Positions 25,838 to 34,863 of a stretch of DNA of 64,000 nucleotides are shown one piece after another. The notes under the pieces are model-generated. The model was not told the DNA's origin. It did not search any database and was given only the letters and a program-made list of their open reading frames with translations. The stretch is from Neokomagataea tanensis (GTDB lineage: Bacteria; Pseudomonadota; Alphaproteobacteria; Acetobacterales; Acetobacteraceae): positions 2,413,280 to 2,477,279 of the forward strand of contig NZ_CP032485.1 of the NCBI RefSeq assembly GCF_006542335.1, in the 5' to 3' direction. Numbering within the stretch: the stretch's first letter is position 1; every line of letters begins with the position of its first letter. Position numbers and translations under genes: made by a program.

Positions 25838-27382
25838 TCAGACCGGCAATTTAGAGGGACGGGTCACGGCATACCACCGCACAATTAACAACCGTGAGAA
25901 TACCAAGGTTGTGAACAGCGTTGTGGCAATACCAATCGTGATTGTCAGAGCAAAGTTCTTAACCGGGCCCGTACCAAAAACGAACAGCATAACGTGAGCG
26001 AGAAAAGCCGTCGCATTACTGTCGATAATGGTGCCTGTTGCCCGATCAAAACCAGCCTGCAGTGCTTGCAAGACACCCCGGCCACGCTGCACTTCTTCAC
26101 GGATACGCTCGTTGATTAGGATATTGGCGTCAACGGCCATACCCAGTGTCAGGAGCATCCCTGCCATACCTGGCAGCGTCAGCGTCGCTTGGAACAAAGA
26201 CAGAATGCCCACCATCAATACCAGGTTGGCTAGCAGCGCGATGTCAGCATAAAGGCCAAAACGGGCATAGAACAGCACCATAAAGACGACAACTAGGACA
26301 AACCCTGCTGCAAGGCTGATAACACCCGCATGAATGGAAGCAGCCCCCAAACTTGGCCCGATACTACGCTGCTCAATCACGGCCAACGGCGCCGGAAGTG
26401 CGCCAGCGCGCAACAGCAACGCAAGGTCAGAAGCGCTTCTGGCATCAAAGCCTCCGGTGATCTGGCCGCTACCTGCTGTTATCGGGTTAATGATATTCGG
26501 CGCTTCAATAACTTTGTTATCGAGCACAATTGCGAAACGACGACCAACATTCGCTCTTGTAACATTACCAAAAGCGCTAGCACCGGTGCTGTTCAACTGG
26601 AACGTAACCGCCCATCCGCCAGATTGTTGGTCAATAACAGCACCGGCATTGGTTAAGTCGGTACCATCAACATCAACATGATCTTGCACAGCCAGCTGCG
26701 TGTGGGTGCTGATGTCTTCCAACATCGTTGAACCGGGCGATGCAGCAGTTGGGTTCGGTGCCAAAAGACGGAACGTCAGGCGAGCCGTCGTACCCAGAAG
26801 GGTTTTAATGCGCTCAGGGTCAGAGACACCCGGCAGTTCAACAACAATCCGGTCATCACCCTCACGGGCGATACTTGGATCGATAGCGCCCGTCGCATCT
26901 ATACGGCGTCGAACAATTTCAATCGATTGCGCGACTGCGTCTCGTGCACGAGCCAGCATTGCATCATGCTGGAGCACCAAATCAACACGTTCGCCTGTCG
27001 CTGCAACTTCAAATTCATTGGGTACAGCCGTAGGAACGGACTTCAAAGCTGCGAGAACAGCATCCCGCTCAGAATCAGCACGCAGCGTAAAGCTCAAACG
27101 CTGAGTGCTGTCATCACGCACGAAGTCCTTGTAACCCAGTCCATGATCCAACAGCGTCTGGCGCGTCTGATCCTGCAGACTAAGCAAACGGTCATGCTCC
27201 AACGACTTTAAGTCAAGTTGCAGCAGCAGATAGGAGCCACCCTTCAAATCCAACCCAAGGTGAATCTGTCTCCAGGGCAGGGACGATGAAGGAGCTTTGA
27301 GGAAATTAGGCAAGCAAAGCAGAACGCCAAGCAGGCAGACACCTGCGACGCCGAGCAATCTTAGCCGACTATAGTACATCAT
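25838..27382 (-). CDS. secD: Protein translocase subunit SecD
   Basis: A 514-residue SecD with the D1 motif HLGLDLKGGSYLLLQLDL, a periplasmic P1 domain including VRRRIDATGAIDPSIAREG and RIVVELPGVSD, and the later membrane segments AGMLLTLGMAVDANILINERIREE. yajC, which often precedes secD, is not adjacent. The 185-base gap to the divergent oxidoreductase gene shows no feature I can name. Confidence 0.97.
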   Translation of the reverse strand: MMYYSRLRLLGVAGVCLLGVLLCLPNFLKAPSSSLPWRQIHLGLDLKGGSYLLLQLDLKSLEHDRLLSLQDQTRQTLLDHGLGYKDFVRDDSTQRLSFTLRADSERDAVLAALKSVPTAVPNEFEVAATGERVDLVLQHDAMLARARDAVAQSIEIVRRRIDATGAIDPSIAREGDDRIVVELPGVSDPERIKTLLGTTARLTFRLLAPNPTAASPGSTMLEDISTHTQLAVQDHVDVDGTDLTNAGAVIDQQSGGWAVTFQLNSTGASAFGNVTRANVGRRFAIVLDNKVIEAPNIINPITAGSGQITGGFDARSASDLALLLRAGALPAPLAVIEQRSIGPSLGAASIHAGVISLAAGFVLVVVFMVLFYARFGLYADIALLANLVLMVGILSLFQATLTLPGMAGMLLTLGMAVDANILINERIREEVQRGRGVLQALQAGFDRATGTIIDSNATAFLAHVMLFVFGTGPVKNFALTITIGIATTLFTTLVFSRLLIVRWYAVTRPSKLPV

Positions 27383-27567
27383 GACGGAGCGGGACGTCCT
27401 CGGCTGAATTAGGTCAACGAATTCAAATATGCGGCAGAGCCACGGTACATGGCCGGGACCATGCCTATTCTCACCACACGATGCAACCTTTCTGCACGCT
27501 TGTCAGCCCATGTGCTATACGGAAACCTCTACGACTGTTAGTCGTATTGTGCATGATGAGAGTAGGC

Positions 27568-28551
27568 ATGAACACAAAACGACAACTCAGAGTTGGTATA
27601 ATTGGGGCAGGGCATTTCGGGCGTTTCCATGCCTTGAAAGCAGCCGCAAACCCGCGGGAGCTCCTTGTGGGCCTTTACGACCCAGACCCTTCACGTGCTG
27701 CACTCGTAGCCGGTGAAGCAGGTTGTGCCCCGGCAGCAACCCTCGAAGACCTCCTCTCAAATGTGGAGGCCGTCATTGTCGCGGCTCCAGCCGAGTACCA
27801 CTACGCTCTGGCCTCGCAAGCGTTAGACGCCGGAAAACACGTTCTTGTAGAAAAACCGATCGCCGCAACGCGGGAGGAGGCTCAAAAGCTTGCAGCCTGC
27901 GCTCTCAAGAATCAAAAAATTCTGCAGGTTGGACATTTGCTCCGCTATTCCGCCGAGCATCGCGCCATCACCGAACGTATCACGGCGCCACTCTACATAG
28001 AGGCGACACGTATTGCGCCTTACAAACCAAGAGGCACAGACGTTTCCGTTATTCTAGACTTGATGATCCACGACCTCGACTTGGTTTTGGCCATCGTCGA
28101 TAGCCCCATAGCCAGCATAGACGCCATCGGCGCGGCGGTCTCCAGCCCTCATGAAGACATTGCCAATGCTCGCGTTCGATTCGAAAATGGCTGCGTTGCG
28201 ACGATAACAGCCAGCCGTATCTCGCTCAAAACAGAACGCCGTATGCGCATCTTCTCGCAAGAAGGATATCTATCCGCCGATTTCATGGAGCGAAAACTAA
28301 GCTTCATTAGTCGCGAACGTGGGCTGCCATTACCCGGAACGGGAGGGTACCGACGGGAGGCAACATCGTGGAAAGACCACGATAACCTCTCCGCTGAGCA
28401 CGATGCATTCGCTGCCTCATGCTTGGACGGTGCCCCCGTTCTGGTAGATGCTGAAGCCGGGATCCGCGCACTTGATGCTGCATTGCGCGTGACTGAAAGC
28501 ATCACAGAAGCACGTAAAACAATGGAGCTTTCTGGCCTGATCAAACTCTGA
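27568..28551 (+). CDS. Gfo/Idh/MocA-family NAD(P)-dependent oxidoreductase
   Basis: A 327-residue dehydrogenase, probably acting on a sugar or cyclitol. It has the Rossmann motif GIIGAGHFGRFHA and the family's catalytic-site motif HVLVEKPIAATREEA, with the second domain carrying IHDLDLVLAIV. The frame is open from 27481, but the ATG at 27568 starts next to the Rossmann fold and has a GTAGG-like sequence upstream. It stands alone, convergent with uup, so context gives no substrate; members of this type in some Alphaproteobacteria accompany lipid A or cell-wall sugar genes. Confidence 0.85.
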   Translation: MNTKRQLRVGIIGAGHFGRFHALKAAANPRELLVGLYDPDPSRAALVAGEAGCAPAATLEDLLSNVEAVIVAAPAEYHYALASQALDAGKHVLVEKPIAATREEAQKLAACALKNQKILQVGHLLRYSAEHRAITERITAPLYIEATRIAPYKPRGTDVSVILDLMIHDLDLVLAIVDSPIASIDAIGAAVSSPHEDIANARVRFENGCVATITASRISLKTERRMRIFSQEGYLSADFMERKLSFISRERGLPLPGTGGYRREATSWKDHDNLSAEHDAFAASCLDGAPVLVDAEAGIRALDAALRVTESITEARKTMELSGLIKL

Positions 28552-28571
28552 AGCCAGCTTTAACTGGCTTC
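28550..28571. terminator. Shared hairpin between convergent oxidoreductase and uup genes
   Basis: GAAGCCAG (28550-28557) pairs with CTGGCTTC (28564-28571). It overlaps both stop codons (28549-28551 and 28560-28562), and a T-rich run follows on the plus strand at about 28576-28586. Compact convergent terminator candidate. Confidence 0.6.
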
Positions 28572-30371
28572 CAGTTCTTCTTTTTTCATTTCCAGTTCAA
28601 GCCACTGCTCTTCCGCAGCAACGAGTTCGTCTTCAACGTTTTGCAGTCGTGCCGTGGCTTTTTCAAAGCTTTTAGGGTCACGGCTGTACAAAGTTGGGTC
28701 TGCCAATACCTCACGCAATTTTAGGGCTTCAGCCTCTAATTTAGCCATTTGACCGGGCAGCAATTCCAAAGCGCGCTTATCTTTGTAACTGAGCTTTGTC
28801 TGCTTTTTTTCGGTTTTTACAGCTTTTTTGTCCGAACTATCGGCATATTCTTTCGCTATAGGCTCCCGCCCAGATGGTGCTTTTCCACCACGCTGAGCCA
28901 GCATGTCCGAGTAGCCACCGGCATATTCAATCCAGCGCCCATCACCCTCTGAAACCAGCACTGACCCAGCAACCCGGTCTAAAAAGTCACGGTCATGGCT
29001 TACGAGCAAAACGGTGCCCGCGTAATCGGTCAGCATGTCTTGCAGCAAATCAAGCGTTTCGAGGTCAAGATCATTTGTCGGCTCGTCAAGCACCATCAAA
29101 TTGGATGGCTTTGCCAAGGCGCATGCCAAAGCCAAGCGTCCGCGCTCTCCGCCGGAGAGTCTACCAACTGGGGTGCGGGCCTGCTCAGGCCGGAACAAGA
29201 AGTCTTTCATATAACCAATAACGTGACGGCGCTCAGTACCCACTTGGACTATCTCACCGTGGCCACCAGTTAACGTATCCGCAAGCGTTGCATTGGGATC
29301 AAGAGCTTCACGCTGCTGATCCAGCGTTACCATTTCAATAGACGGGCCAACCCATACTTTACCTTCTTGCGGGGCAAGGCGGCCCGTCAAAAGACGAATA
29401 AGCGTTGTTTTACCGGCACCATTGGCGCCAACCAGCCCTAAGCGATCCCCTCGCATCAAGCGCAAATCGAGATCACGTACCAACTCTCGATCACCGAAAC
29501 GCCAGTTAATGCCCTCGGCAGAAATAGCAATTTTACCGCCGGACTCAGCCTCACTTGCATCCATACGCAGTGAGCCATTGCCGCGCGCGGAAACTTCACG
29601 CCGTTTTTCTCTAAGTGCTGCCAGTTCTGCAACACGCCGTACGTTGCGCTTTCTACGTGCTGTTACGCCGTAGCGCATCCAGTCTTCTTCACGCGCAATT
29701 TCACGATCGAGCTTGTGAGCATCGCGCTCTTCTTGCTCAAGGACTTCTTCACGCCACTCTTCGTAACGCGCAAAGCCTTGCTCTAACCGTCTTGTTTGCC
29801 CTCGCTCAAGCCATACTACACTTCGAGACAACGTCTCCAGCAAGCGCCTATCATGGCTAATCACAATCATCGCACAACGAGATGCTAAAAGTTCGCGCTC
29901 AAGCCATGAAATAGTCGGGAGGTCTAAATGGTTGGTTGGTTCGTCCAACAGCAACAGATCTGGCTCTTCTGCCAAAGCGCGCGCCAATGCACAGCGCCTG
30001 ACTTCACCGCCCGACAAACTGGCACAGGACTCATCGCCCGTTAGCCCCAGTTCGGCCAGCATTGCGCGTGCCCTGTAGCTTTCAGTTTCATCTAAATTCG
30101 CAGCAACACAATCAAACGTCGTAGCAAACGACGAGAAATCAGGCTCCTGCGCGAGGTAGTGCACTCTGACGCCCGGTTGAGTAAACACCGTGCCGCTATC
30201 AGGCTGCAAAACACCCGATGCCATTTTCAATAGGGTTGATTTACCCGAGCCGTTACGACCGACCAAGCATACACGCTCCCCGGGACCGACGCTGAGTTCG
30301 GCTCCATCGAGAAGCGGGCGGCCGCCCAAGGTGAAAGTGATGTTTTGGAGATGAAGGATTGGTGCAGACAT
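28560..30371 (-). CDS. uup: ABC-F family ATPase Uup
   Basis: A 603-residue cytosolic protein with two ATPase domains and no membrane part. Domain 1 has GRNGSGKSTLLK, LSGGEVRRCALARAL and LLLLDEPTNHLDL; domain 2 has GANGAGKTTLIRLL, LSGGERGRLALACAL and VLDEPTNDLDL. The linker between them and a C-terminal lysine-rich coiled coil (KAVKTEKKQTKLSYKDKR and onward) fit Uup, implicated in ribosome function and in control of transposon excision. Confidence 0.94.
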   Translation of the reverse strand: MSAPILHLQNITFTLGGRPLLDGAELSVGPGERVCLVGRNGSGKSTLLKMASGVLQPDSGTVFTQPGVRVHYLAQEPDFSSFATTFDCVAANLDETESYRARAMLAELGLTGDESCASLSGGEVRRCALARALAEEPDLLLLDEPTNHLDLPTISWLERELLASRCAMIVISHDRRLLETLSRSVVWLERGQTRRLEQGFARYEEWREEVLEQEERDAHKLDREIAREEDWMRYGVTARRKRNVRRVAELAALREKRREVSARGNGSLRMDASEAESGGKIAISAEGINWRFGDRELVRDLDLRLMRGDRLGLVGANGAGKTTLIRLLTGRLAPQEGKVWVGPSIEMVTLDQQREALDPNATLADTLTGGHGEIVQVGTERRHVIGYMKDFLFRPEQARTPVGRLSGGERGRLALACALAKPSNLMVLDEPTNDLDLETLDLLQDMLTDYAGTVLLVSHDRDFLDRVAGSVLVSEGDGRWIEYAGGYSDMLAQRGGKAPSGREPIAKEYADSSDKKAVKTEKKQTKLSYKDKRALELLPGQMAKLEAEALKLREVLADPTLYSRDPKSFEKATARLQNVEDELVAAEEQWLELEMKKEELEAS

Positions 30372-30428
30372 GACTGTCTATGTGTCTTAGCACCTACGTT
30401 CCTGCAAGAGCGATATTGCAAGAACGAA

Positions 30429-31154
30429 TTAAACGACCAAAGAACCGCCCGTTACTGCTTGATATGTCGCCACTGAAAGCGCCATCGGCTCGAAGGGTTT
30501 CGTAATCACGAAGGAGGGCTCTTGCGATTCTCCTGTCAGCAACCGTTCTGGATAGGCTGTAACAAAAATTACCGGCGCTTTATGAGCTTCCAAAATACGG
30601 CGGACAGCATGCATACCGTCGCCCCCTACGCCCAAATTGATATCTGCTAGAATGAGCCCGGGTTTTGTTTCTTCTGCCAAACGCACAGCATCAGCCTCAC
30701 AATGCGCGACACCTACAACCCTGTGCCCACAACGCTCGACCAAGCCCTGAATATCAAGAGCAATAATAGCTTCATCTTCAATGATTAGAACATCTGTGTG
30801 CGTATTCTTTTCTAGGATGTCCTGCGCATCATGGAATATCGCTTCTGCATGCGTCGTATCAAGATTGAGTATCTGGGTAGAGAGGGCAAAACTTTGCCCC
30901 TCAAGAAAGACCAACAACATTAGTGCACGTTGGTTCAGCGTAAGGCCATCTTGATCTTGGGTCTTGAAAAGTCTGGTCAAATGTCGGTAAAATTTTCCCC
31001 GAACATTGATAGCTTCGTCTTCATCTTGGGAGGCTTCTTGCAATGCTGTAGCGACCAGAGCATCTCCAGCCTGCTGGTTTCCGGTAAGCGCCCGCGCGTA
31101 TCGGCGTGCATAGGGAAGGGCTGCAATCAACTCGTTACGCGAAGCAGACGGCAT
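30429..31154 (-). CDS. phyR: General stress response anti-anti-sigma regulator PhyR
   Basis: A 241-residue response regulator. Residues 1-115 form a sigma-like domain (ECF sigma-2/sigma-4 mimic, for example LPYARRYARALTGNQQAGDALV), and residues 120-241 a receiver domain with acidic Glu126/Asp127, phosphoacceptor Asp171 in LILADINLGVGGDG and Lys219 in VITKPFEP. In the established mechanism phospho-PhyR binds NepR and releases EcfG. The ATG has AGGGAG upstream. It is divergent from the first sigma gene, and the 246-base gap shows no exact GGAAC-N16/17-CGTT promoter. Confidence 0.96.
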   Translation of the reverse strand: MPSASRNELIAALPYARRYARALTGNQQAGDALVATALQEASQDEDEAINVRGKFYRHLTRLFKTQDQDGLTLNQRALMLLVFLEGQSFALSTQILNLDTTHAEAIFHDAQDILEKNTHTDVLIIEDEAIIALDIQGLVERCGHRVVGVAHCEADAVRLAEETKPGLILADINLGVGGDGMHAVRRILEAHKAPVIFVTAYPERLLTGESQEPSFVITKPFEPMALSVATYQAVTGGSLVV

Positions 31155-31430
31155 TCAAAACTCCCTGAAGACCTCCTCGCATCGTGTTTGAGATCTTCAT
31201 CCAGAAATACAATGCAATGCCACCACAATTCTGTAAGATAGCTTTGCCTAGCACACTAATGACACAAACTAATGCTTAGACAAATATTAAAAAACAAGAA
31301 GGAAAACAATTCTCTTTGATCCAGTCGAGAAGGTTTCAGTCATAAAATATTTTTTTAGCTCATTTTTGTCTCATATTACGGGATTAATCCCTAAGAATGG
31401 TTGGGAAAAATGTTTCCTGACGGAGGCCTG

Positions 31431-31949
31431 ATGAAAAACCAAATGGATGATTTTCATCACAATCTTATCGGCGAGCTATCAAACCTGCGTGCCTTCGCAC
31501 GCTTCCTGACACGCACCCCGTCCACGGCCGATGATTTGGTTCAAGACACTATCACCCGGGCACTCAACGCGCGCGAACAGTACAATACCGACGCTTCCAT
31601 GAAATCGTGGCTTTTCACAATCCAAAGAAATATCTTCTACGAGCAATACAGAAGGCGCTCCAAAGAAAAAGAAATTATGGAGAGCCTCACGCAAGACCAA
31701 GTGCATTTGCAAAAAAACGATCACTCCCACTCAGGGGAGGACGACATTAACGATCTCAGCAGCATGCTGTGGCAGCTTCCCGAAATTTTACGAGAAGCAA
31801 TTATACTGGTAGGCGCCCAAGAGCTTACTTACGAAGAAGCAGCCGAAATCTGCTGCATACCACTTGGCACAATGAAAGCGCGTGTTTCTCGCGCTCGCAA
31901 CCAACTTAATGATCTCAGAAACGCCTCTTTGGTGGCTGCTCAAAAATAA
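31431..31949 (+). CDS. ecfG: ECF sigma factor, EcfG-like (first copy)
   Basis: About 172 residues with region 2 (FLTRTPSTADDLVQDTITRAL and MKSWLFTIQRNIFYEQYRRR) and region 4 (LPEILREAIILVGAQELTYEEAAEICCIPLGTMKARVSRAR). The VGAQELTYEEAAEI wording and position opposite phyR mark it as the general stress sigma of Alphaproteobacteria. Starts at 31410 and 31401 are possible, but the ATG at 31431 follows GGAGG. A second sigma gene begins 85 bases after its stop. Confidence 0.92.
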   Translation: MKNQMDDFHHNLIGELSNLRAFARFLTRTPSTADDLVQDTITRALNAREQYNTDASMKSWLFTIQRNIFYEQYRRRSKEKEIMESLTQDQVHLQKNDHSHSGEDDINDLSSMLWQLPEILREAIILVGAQELTYEEAAEICCIPLGTMKARVSRARNQLNDLRNASLVAAQK

Positions 31950-32034
31950 AAATTTTTCCCCATGCAACGATCGCGCGTCCTCGTTCATCTCCTTAAGCAA
32001 AGATAGAACTTTCTATCCTCAAGGGAAGATCACC

Positions 32035-32601
32035 ATGACGTTTCACGATCAACTGATCCAAATCACGCCTAAACTTCGTGTCCAAGCTTTTGCGCTCACA
32101 CGCAACAGAGCTGCGGCAGAAGATCTCGTACAAGACGCGATTTGCAACGCCTTGGCCGCCCAGCATAGCTTTATTCCCGGTACAAATTTCTCCGCTTGGA
32201 TTCATCGTATCCTTCGCAACCGTTTTATTTCTGATCTGCGCAAGAGACGTGACACAACAGATATAGAAGACGTGCCAGCCTCGACCTTCGCGAGCGCAGC
32301 CTCCCACGAGGACACTCTCGCGCTCAAAGATCTTTCACTGGCGCTTACTCATCTACCGCACGACCAACGTGAAGCACTTGTAATGGTCGTCATACACGGG
32401 ATGAGCTACGAAGACCTTGCCGAAGCCACTAACTGCGCAGTCGGTACAGCTAAAAGCCGAGTATTTAGAGCACGCCGCCAGCTAGAAGCTTGGATGACAG
32501 GTGATTTACCTGCAAATGACAAGCTAAGAATGAAAGTTCAGGAGCTGAGAGAGAAGCTCAAAAGCGAGAGCAGGCAGAAAACAGGTATCAGGGCTTTGTG
32601 A
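32035..32601 (+). CDS. ECF sigma factor, second EcfG-like paralogue
   Basis: A 188-residue ECF sigma with region 2 (VQAFALTRNRAAAEDLVQDAICNAL, FSAWIHRILRNRFISDLRKRR) and region 4 (LPHDQREALVMVVIHGMSYEDLAEATNCAVGTAKSRVFRARR). It differs clearly from the first copy and carries a 25-residue basic C-terminal extension ending RQKTGIRAL. The ATG at 32035 has AAGGGAAG upstream; the frame is open to 31882 inside the first sigma gene. Two sigma genes side by side suggest either division of labour or a dominant and an auxiliary EcfG. Confidence 0.9.
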   Translation: MTFHDQLIQITPKLRVQAFALTRNRAAAEDLVQDAICNALAAQHSFIPGTNFSAWIHRILRNRFISDLRKRRDTTDIEDVPASTFASAASHEDTLALKDLSLALTHLPHDQREALVMVVIHGMSYEDLAEATNCAVGTAKSRVFRARRQLEAWMTGDLPANDKLRMKVQELREKLKSESRQKTGIRAL

Positions 32602-32615
32602 GTACTCCACAAAGC
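32593..32615 (+). terminator. Hairpin at the end of the second sigma gene
   Basis: GCTTTGTG (32593-32600) pairs perfectly with CACAAAGC (32608-32615), covering the stop codon. A run of eight or more T follows about 12 bases later, further than in a standard intrinsic terminator. It might separate the sigma genes from nepR or stabilise the upstream message. Confidence 0.4.
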
Positions 32616-32816
32616 TCAGACCTATGATTTTTTTTAATCCTACAACTGTTTAATATTAACCTTTGGGTATACGTTTTGCTAAATACTATTCATAAAGAAA
32701 GGCGAAGTTTTAAAAAAATCGGCGTACGATTCAACGAAACCAAACCCTCGTTAGTCTGTTATCCCTTAGTAGATGCACCGTTTGTAACCCCACCAGTAGA
32801 GGCCCTTTTAGGAACG

Positions 32817-33005
32817 ATGAACGGTAGCAACGAAAACCGTCAATCTTCAAAGAACAGCGAAAAGGAGACATCTGACATGCAAGATGAAGCTCCGTTCAAT
32901 GTATGGCTCAGCCGAGGTCTTCACAGACTCTTTGACGATATTGCTAACGAGCCAATACCAGACGAGCTCCTCAAGCTCATCCAAAACGATAAGAACATTA
33001 AGTAG
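32817..33005 (+). CDS. nepR: Anti-sigma factor NepR
   Basis: A 62-residue protein with the NepR core FNVWLSRGLHRLFDDIAN followed by EPIPDELLKLI. NepR holds EcfG inactive and is captured by phospho-PhyR. The frame is open from 32676, but the ATG at 32817 with AGGAACG upstream gives the normal size. The N-terminal 20 residues are polar (NGSNENRQSSKNSEKE) as expected for the disordered segment. It lies 215 bases after the second sigma gene and just before the kinase gene. Confidence 0.93.
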   Translation: MNGSNENRQSSKNSEKETSDMQDEAPFNVWLSRGLHRLFDDIANEPIPDELLKLIQNDKNIK

Positions 33006-33083
33006 TCAGCAGAGGCGGTTTAAATTTTTAGAGCCCTTCCAAAATTCTTCCTTGCCCGCCTCTGGAACACAGTCAATGCGCGC

Positions 33084-34769
33084 GTGCTGTTGCTCATAAC
33101 ATCGGCCACGCTTCCGCTTGCCATAATATCCGTCAGCATTTCTTGGAATAAGTATAACGAAAGCCTCGAAGCCCCCAAAAACGAGGCGTTCAGACAGGCC
33201 CAAGAAGCGCTCGTAACCGTAACGCGGGACATAAACCAAACACAGCGCGCAGCTGAATTTTTTTCCAAATATCCATACGATCCATCTTTTTCACATAATT
33301 TCTTTCAAATGCTGGACCAAGCATCCAACGGAAACTTCTGCTTAATTTCTATTTTTGATGCTGAAGGACAAATCGTATTTTCTGAAAAAACCGTGAAGAA
33401 AAATCAATGCGCCTACATCAATCCATCTACGTTACCAAACGATAGACCGAATTTCATTGATGAAGGCCAGAACATTATTCAAGTCGATAATAATATATTT
33501 GTATCAAATACAATAAAATTTAAAAAAGACGATTTTAGAAAATACTATATAAAAATATATAGAAATATAACTAATGATCTTTTTACATCAAATAATACAC
33601 ATTACTACTTTATATCTAGGAAAAATAAATCACTTAATGAATCCATTGATTATATATCCCCTATAATAAGTGAAACTGAATCTTTAAAGGTAAAAAAACT
33701 AATTGAAGAGGGCATAGAAAAGAAAAATATTATTCAAAAATATGATAGTCTTTATTTACAAAAAGTACTCGGAAATACATGGATGCTAACAACAAATTAT
33801 TGGGGAGAACAAAAAAGAACGAGTCAATATATACTTCTTTTTGATATATCTCTTATTTTTGGCGTTATCGCTATTGAATTGATGATCATCGCTGTATGCT
33901 CCAGAGAATATTTGGTCGAGCCACTCGAATATCTAGCTCTTGCTGTCGCGCAATGGCGTAATGGCGCAGAGTTTTCACCCAATCGCAAAAATGACGTTCC
34001 GCTAGAAGTACGACAACTTGAGAGAGCCTTCCTGCGCGCCACGCGCCATCTCAAACTGCGCGAAACAGAACTTAAAAACGCTGCTCAGCGGCAGGAACAC
34101 CTCATTCATGAAATCCATCATCGAGTGAAAAATAACCTTCAGGTTATCGCTTCACTTCTAAACCTGCATGCCAACCAAATTAAATCCCCAGAGGTGCAGG
34201 GGGAATTTCGTCGTGTCCGGGACCGCGTTCAGGCACTTTCGTCTCTCCATCACCATTTATACGACAACCCGGAACTGACCACTTTAAGGGCCAATATTTT
34301 CATACCAGAAATCGCGCAAAATGTTCTTATGTCACATGGCCCGGCAAGCACCGCTCACATCGACATTAAGCTCGATATTGACGATGTTCTCATTCCTCAA
34401 TCTCAATCTGTCCCCGTGACCCTCATTATTACAGAAATTCTCAGCAACTCTTTACGCTACGCTTTCCCGTCAAATCAAAGGGGAATAATTTGTATATCCC
34501 TTAAAAAACAAGAAACTACGAACGGCGAAAGCCGCGTACTTCTCACTTTGAGTGATGACGGCGTAGGGATTGCGTCAGAAAAGAACTCTCAACCTAATCA
34601 GCAACCCTTAAGCGGCATAGGCAGGCAACTCATACGGGGCTTTGCTCGTCAATTGCGTGCTGAACTGATAATACGACACGATACCGGAACAATCTACAGC
34701 CTAAGTTTTGCGTTGGATCCAGTCGAACCCACACCTTCTGCCTTAGCTGAGCGCGTGTTGAACTCTTAA
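33084..34769 (+). CDS. Membrane sensor histidine kinase, HisKA_2 type, of the stress locus
   Basis: A 561-residue kinase. One membrane segment lies at the N terminus (VLLLITSATLPLAIISV) and another near 250-272, enclosing a periplasmic domain of about 225 residues without recognised fold. A HAMP-like stretch precedes the HisKA_2 box HEIHHRVKNNLQVIASLLNL (phospho-His345) and an HATPase domain (EILSNSLRYAF, SDDGVGI). This kinase type feeds PhyR. The GTG at 33084 is the first usable start, but the same frame is open from about 33024 and adds a basic segment (RLWNTVNAR) typical before the first helix, so the true start may be upstream and non-standard. DNA at 33481-33780 is about 20 percent G+C. 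Confidence 0.88.
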   Translation: MLLLITSATLPLAIISVSISWNKYNESLEAPKNEAFRQAQEALVTVTRDINQTQRAAEFFSKYPYDPSFSHNFFQMLDQASNGNFCLISIFDAEGQIVFSEKTVKKNQCAYINPSTLPNDRPNFIDEGQNIIQVDNNIFVSNTIKFKKDDFRKYYIKIYRNITNDLFTSNNTHYYFISRKNKSLNESIDYISPIISETESLKVKKLIEEGIEKKNIIQKYDSLYLQKVLGNTWMLTTNYWGEQKRTSQYILLFDISLIFGVIAIELMIIAVCSREYLVEPLEYLALAVAQWRNGAEFSPNRKNDVPLEVRQLERAFLRATRHLKLRETELKNAAQRQEHLIHEIHHRVKNNLQVIASLLNLHANQIKSPEVQGEFRRVRDRVQALSSLHHHLYDNPELTTLRANIFIPEIAQNVLMSHGPASTAHIDIKLDIDDVLIPQSQSVPVTLIITEILSNSLRYAFPSNQRGIICISLKKQETTNGESRVLLTLSDDGVGIASEKNSQPNQQPLSGIGRQLIRGFARQLRAELIIRHDTGTIYSLSFALDPVEPTPSALAERVLNS

Positions 34770-34863
34770 AATGCCACCTATGATAGATATAACAATAAAA
34801 AGCCTTTCACTCTGCAAATTAGGCTGTCTGCTTTCACAGCATGCGCCTATATGATCAAAAACT

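Noticed and set aside
31155-31400. EcfG-type promoter between phyR and the first sigma gene
   Set aside because: GGAAAAC near 31303 is followed by a GTT only about 25 bases later, so spacing and sequence do not fit GGAAC-N16/17-CGTT.
33006-33083. Extended N terminus of the stress-locus kinase
   Set aside because: The frame is open and plausible but has no ATG, GTG or TTG start, so the GTG at 33084 was kept with a caveat.
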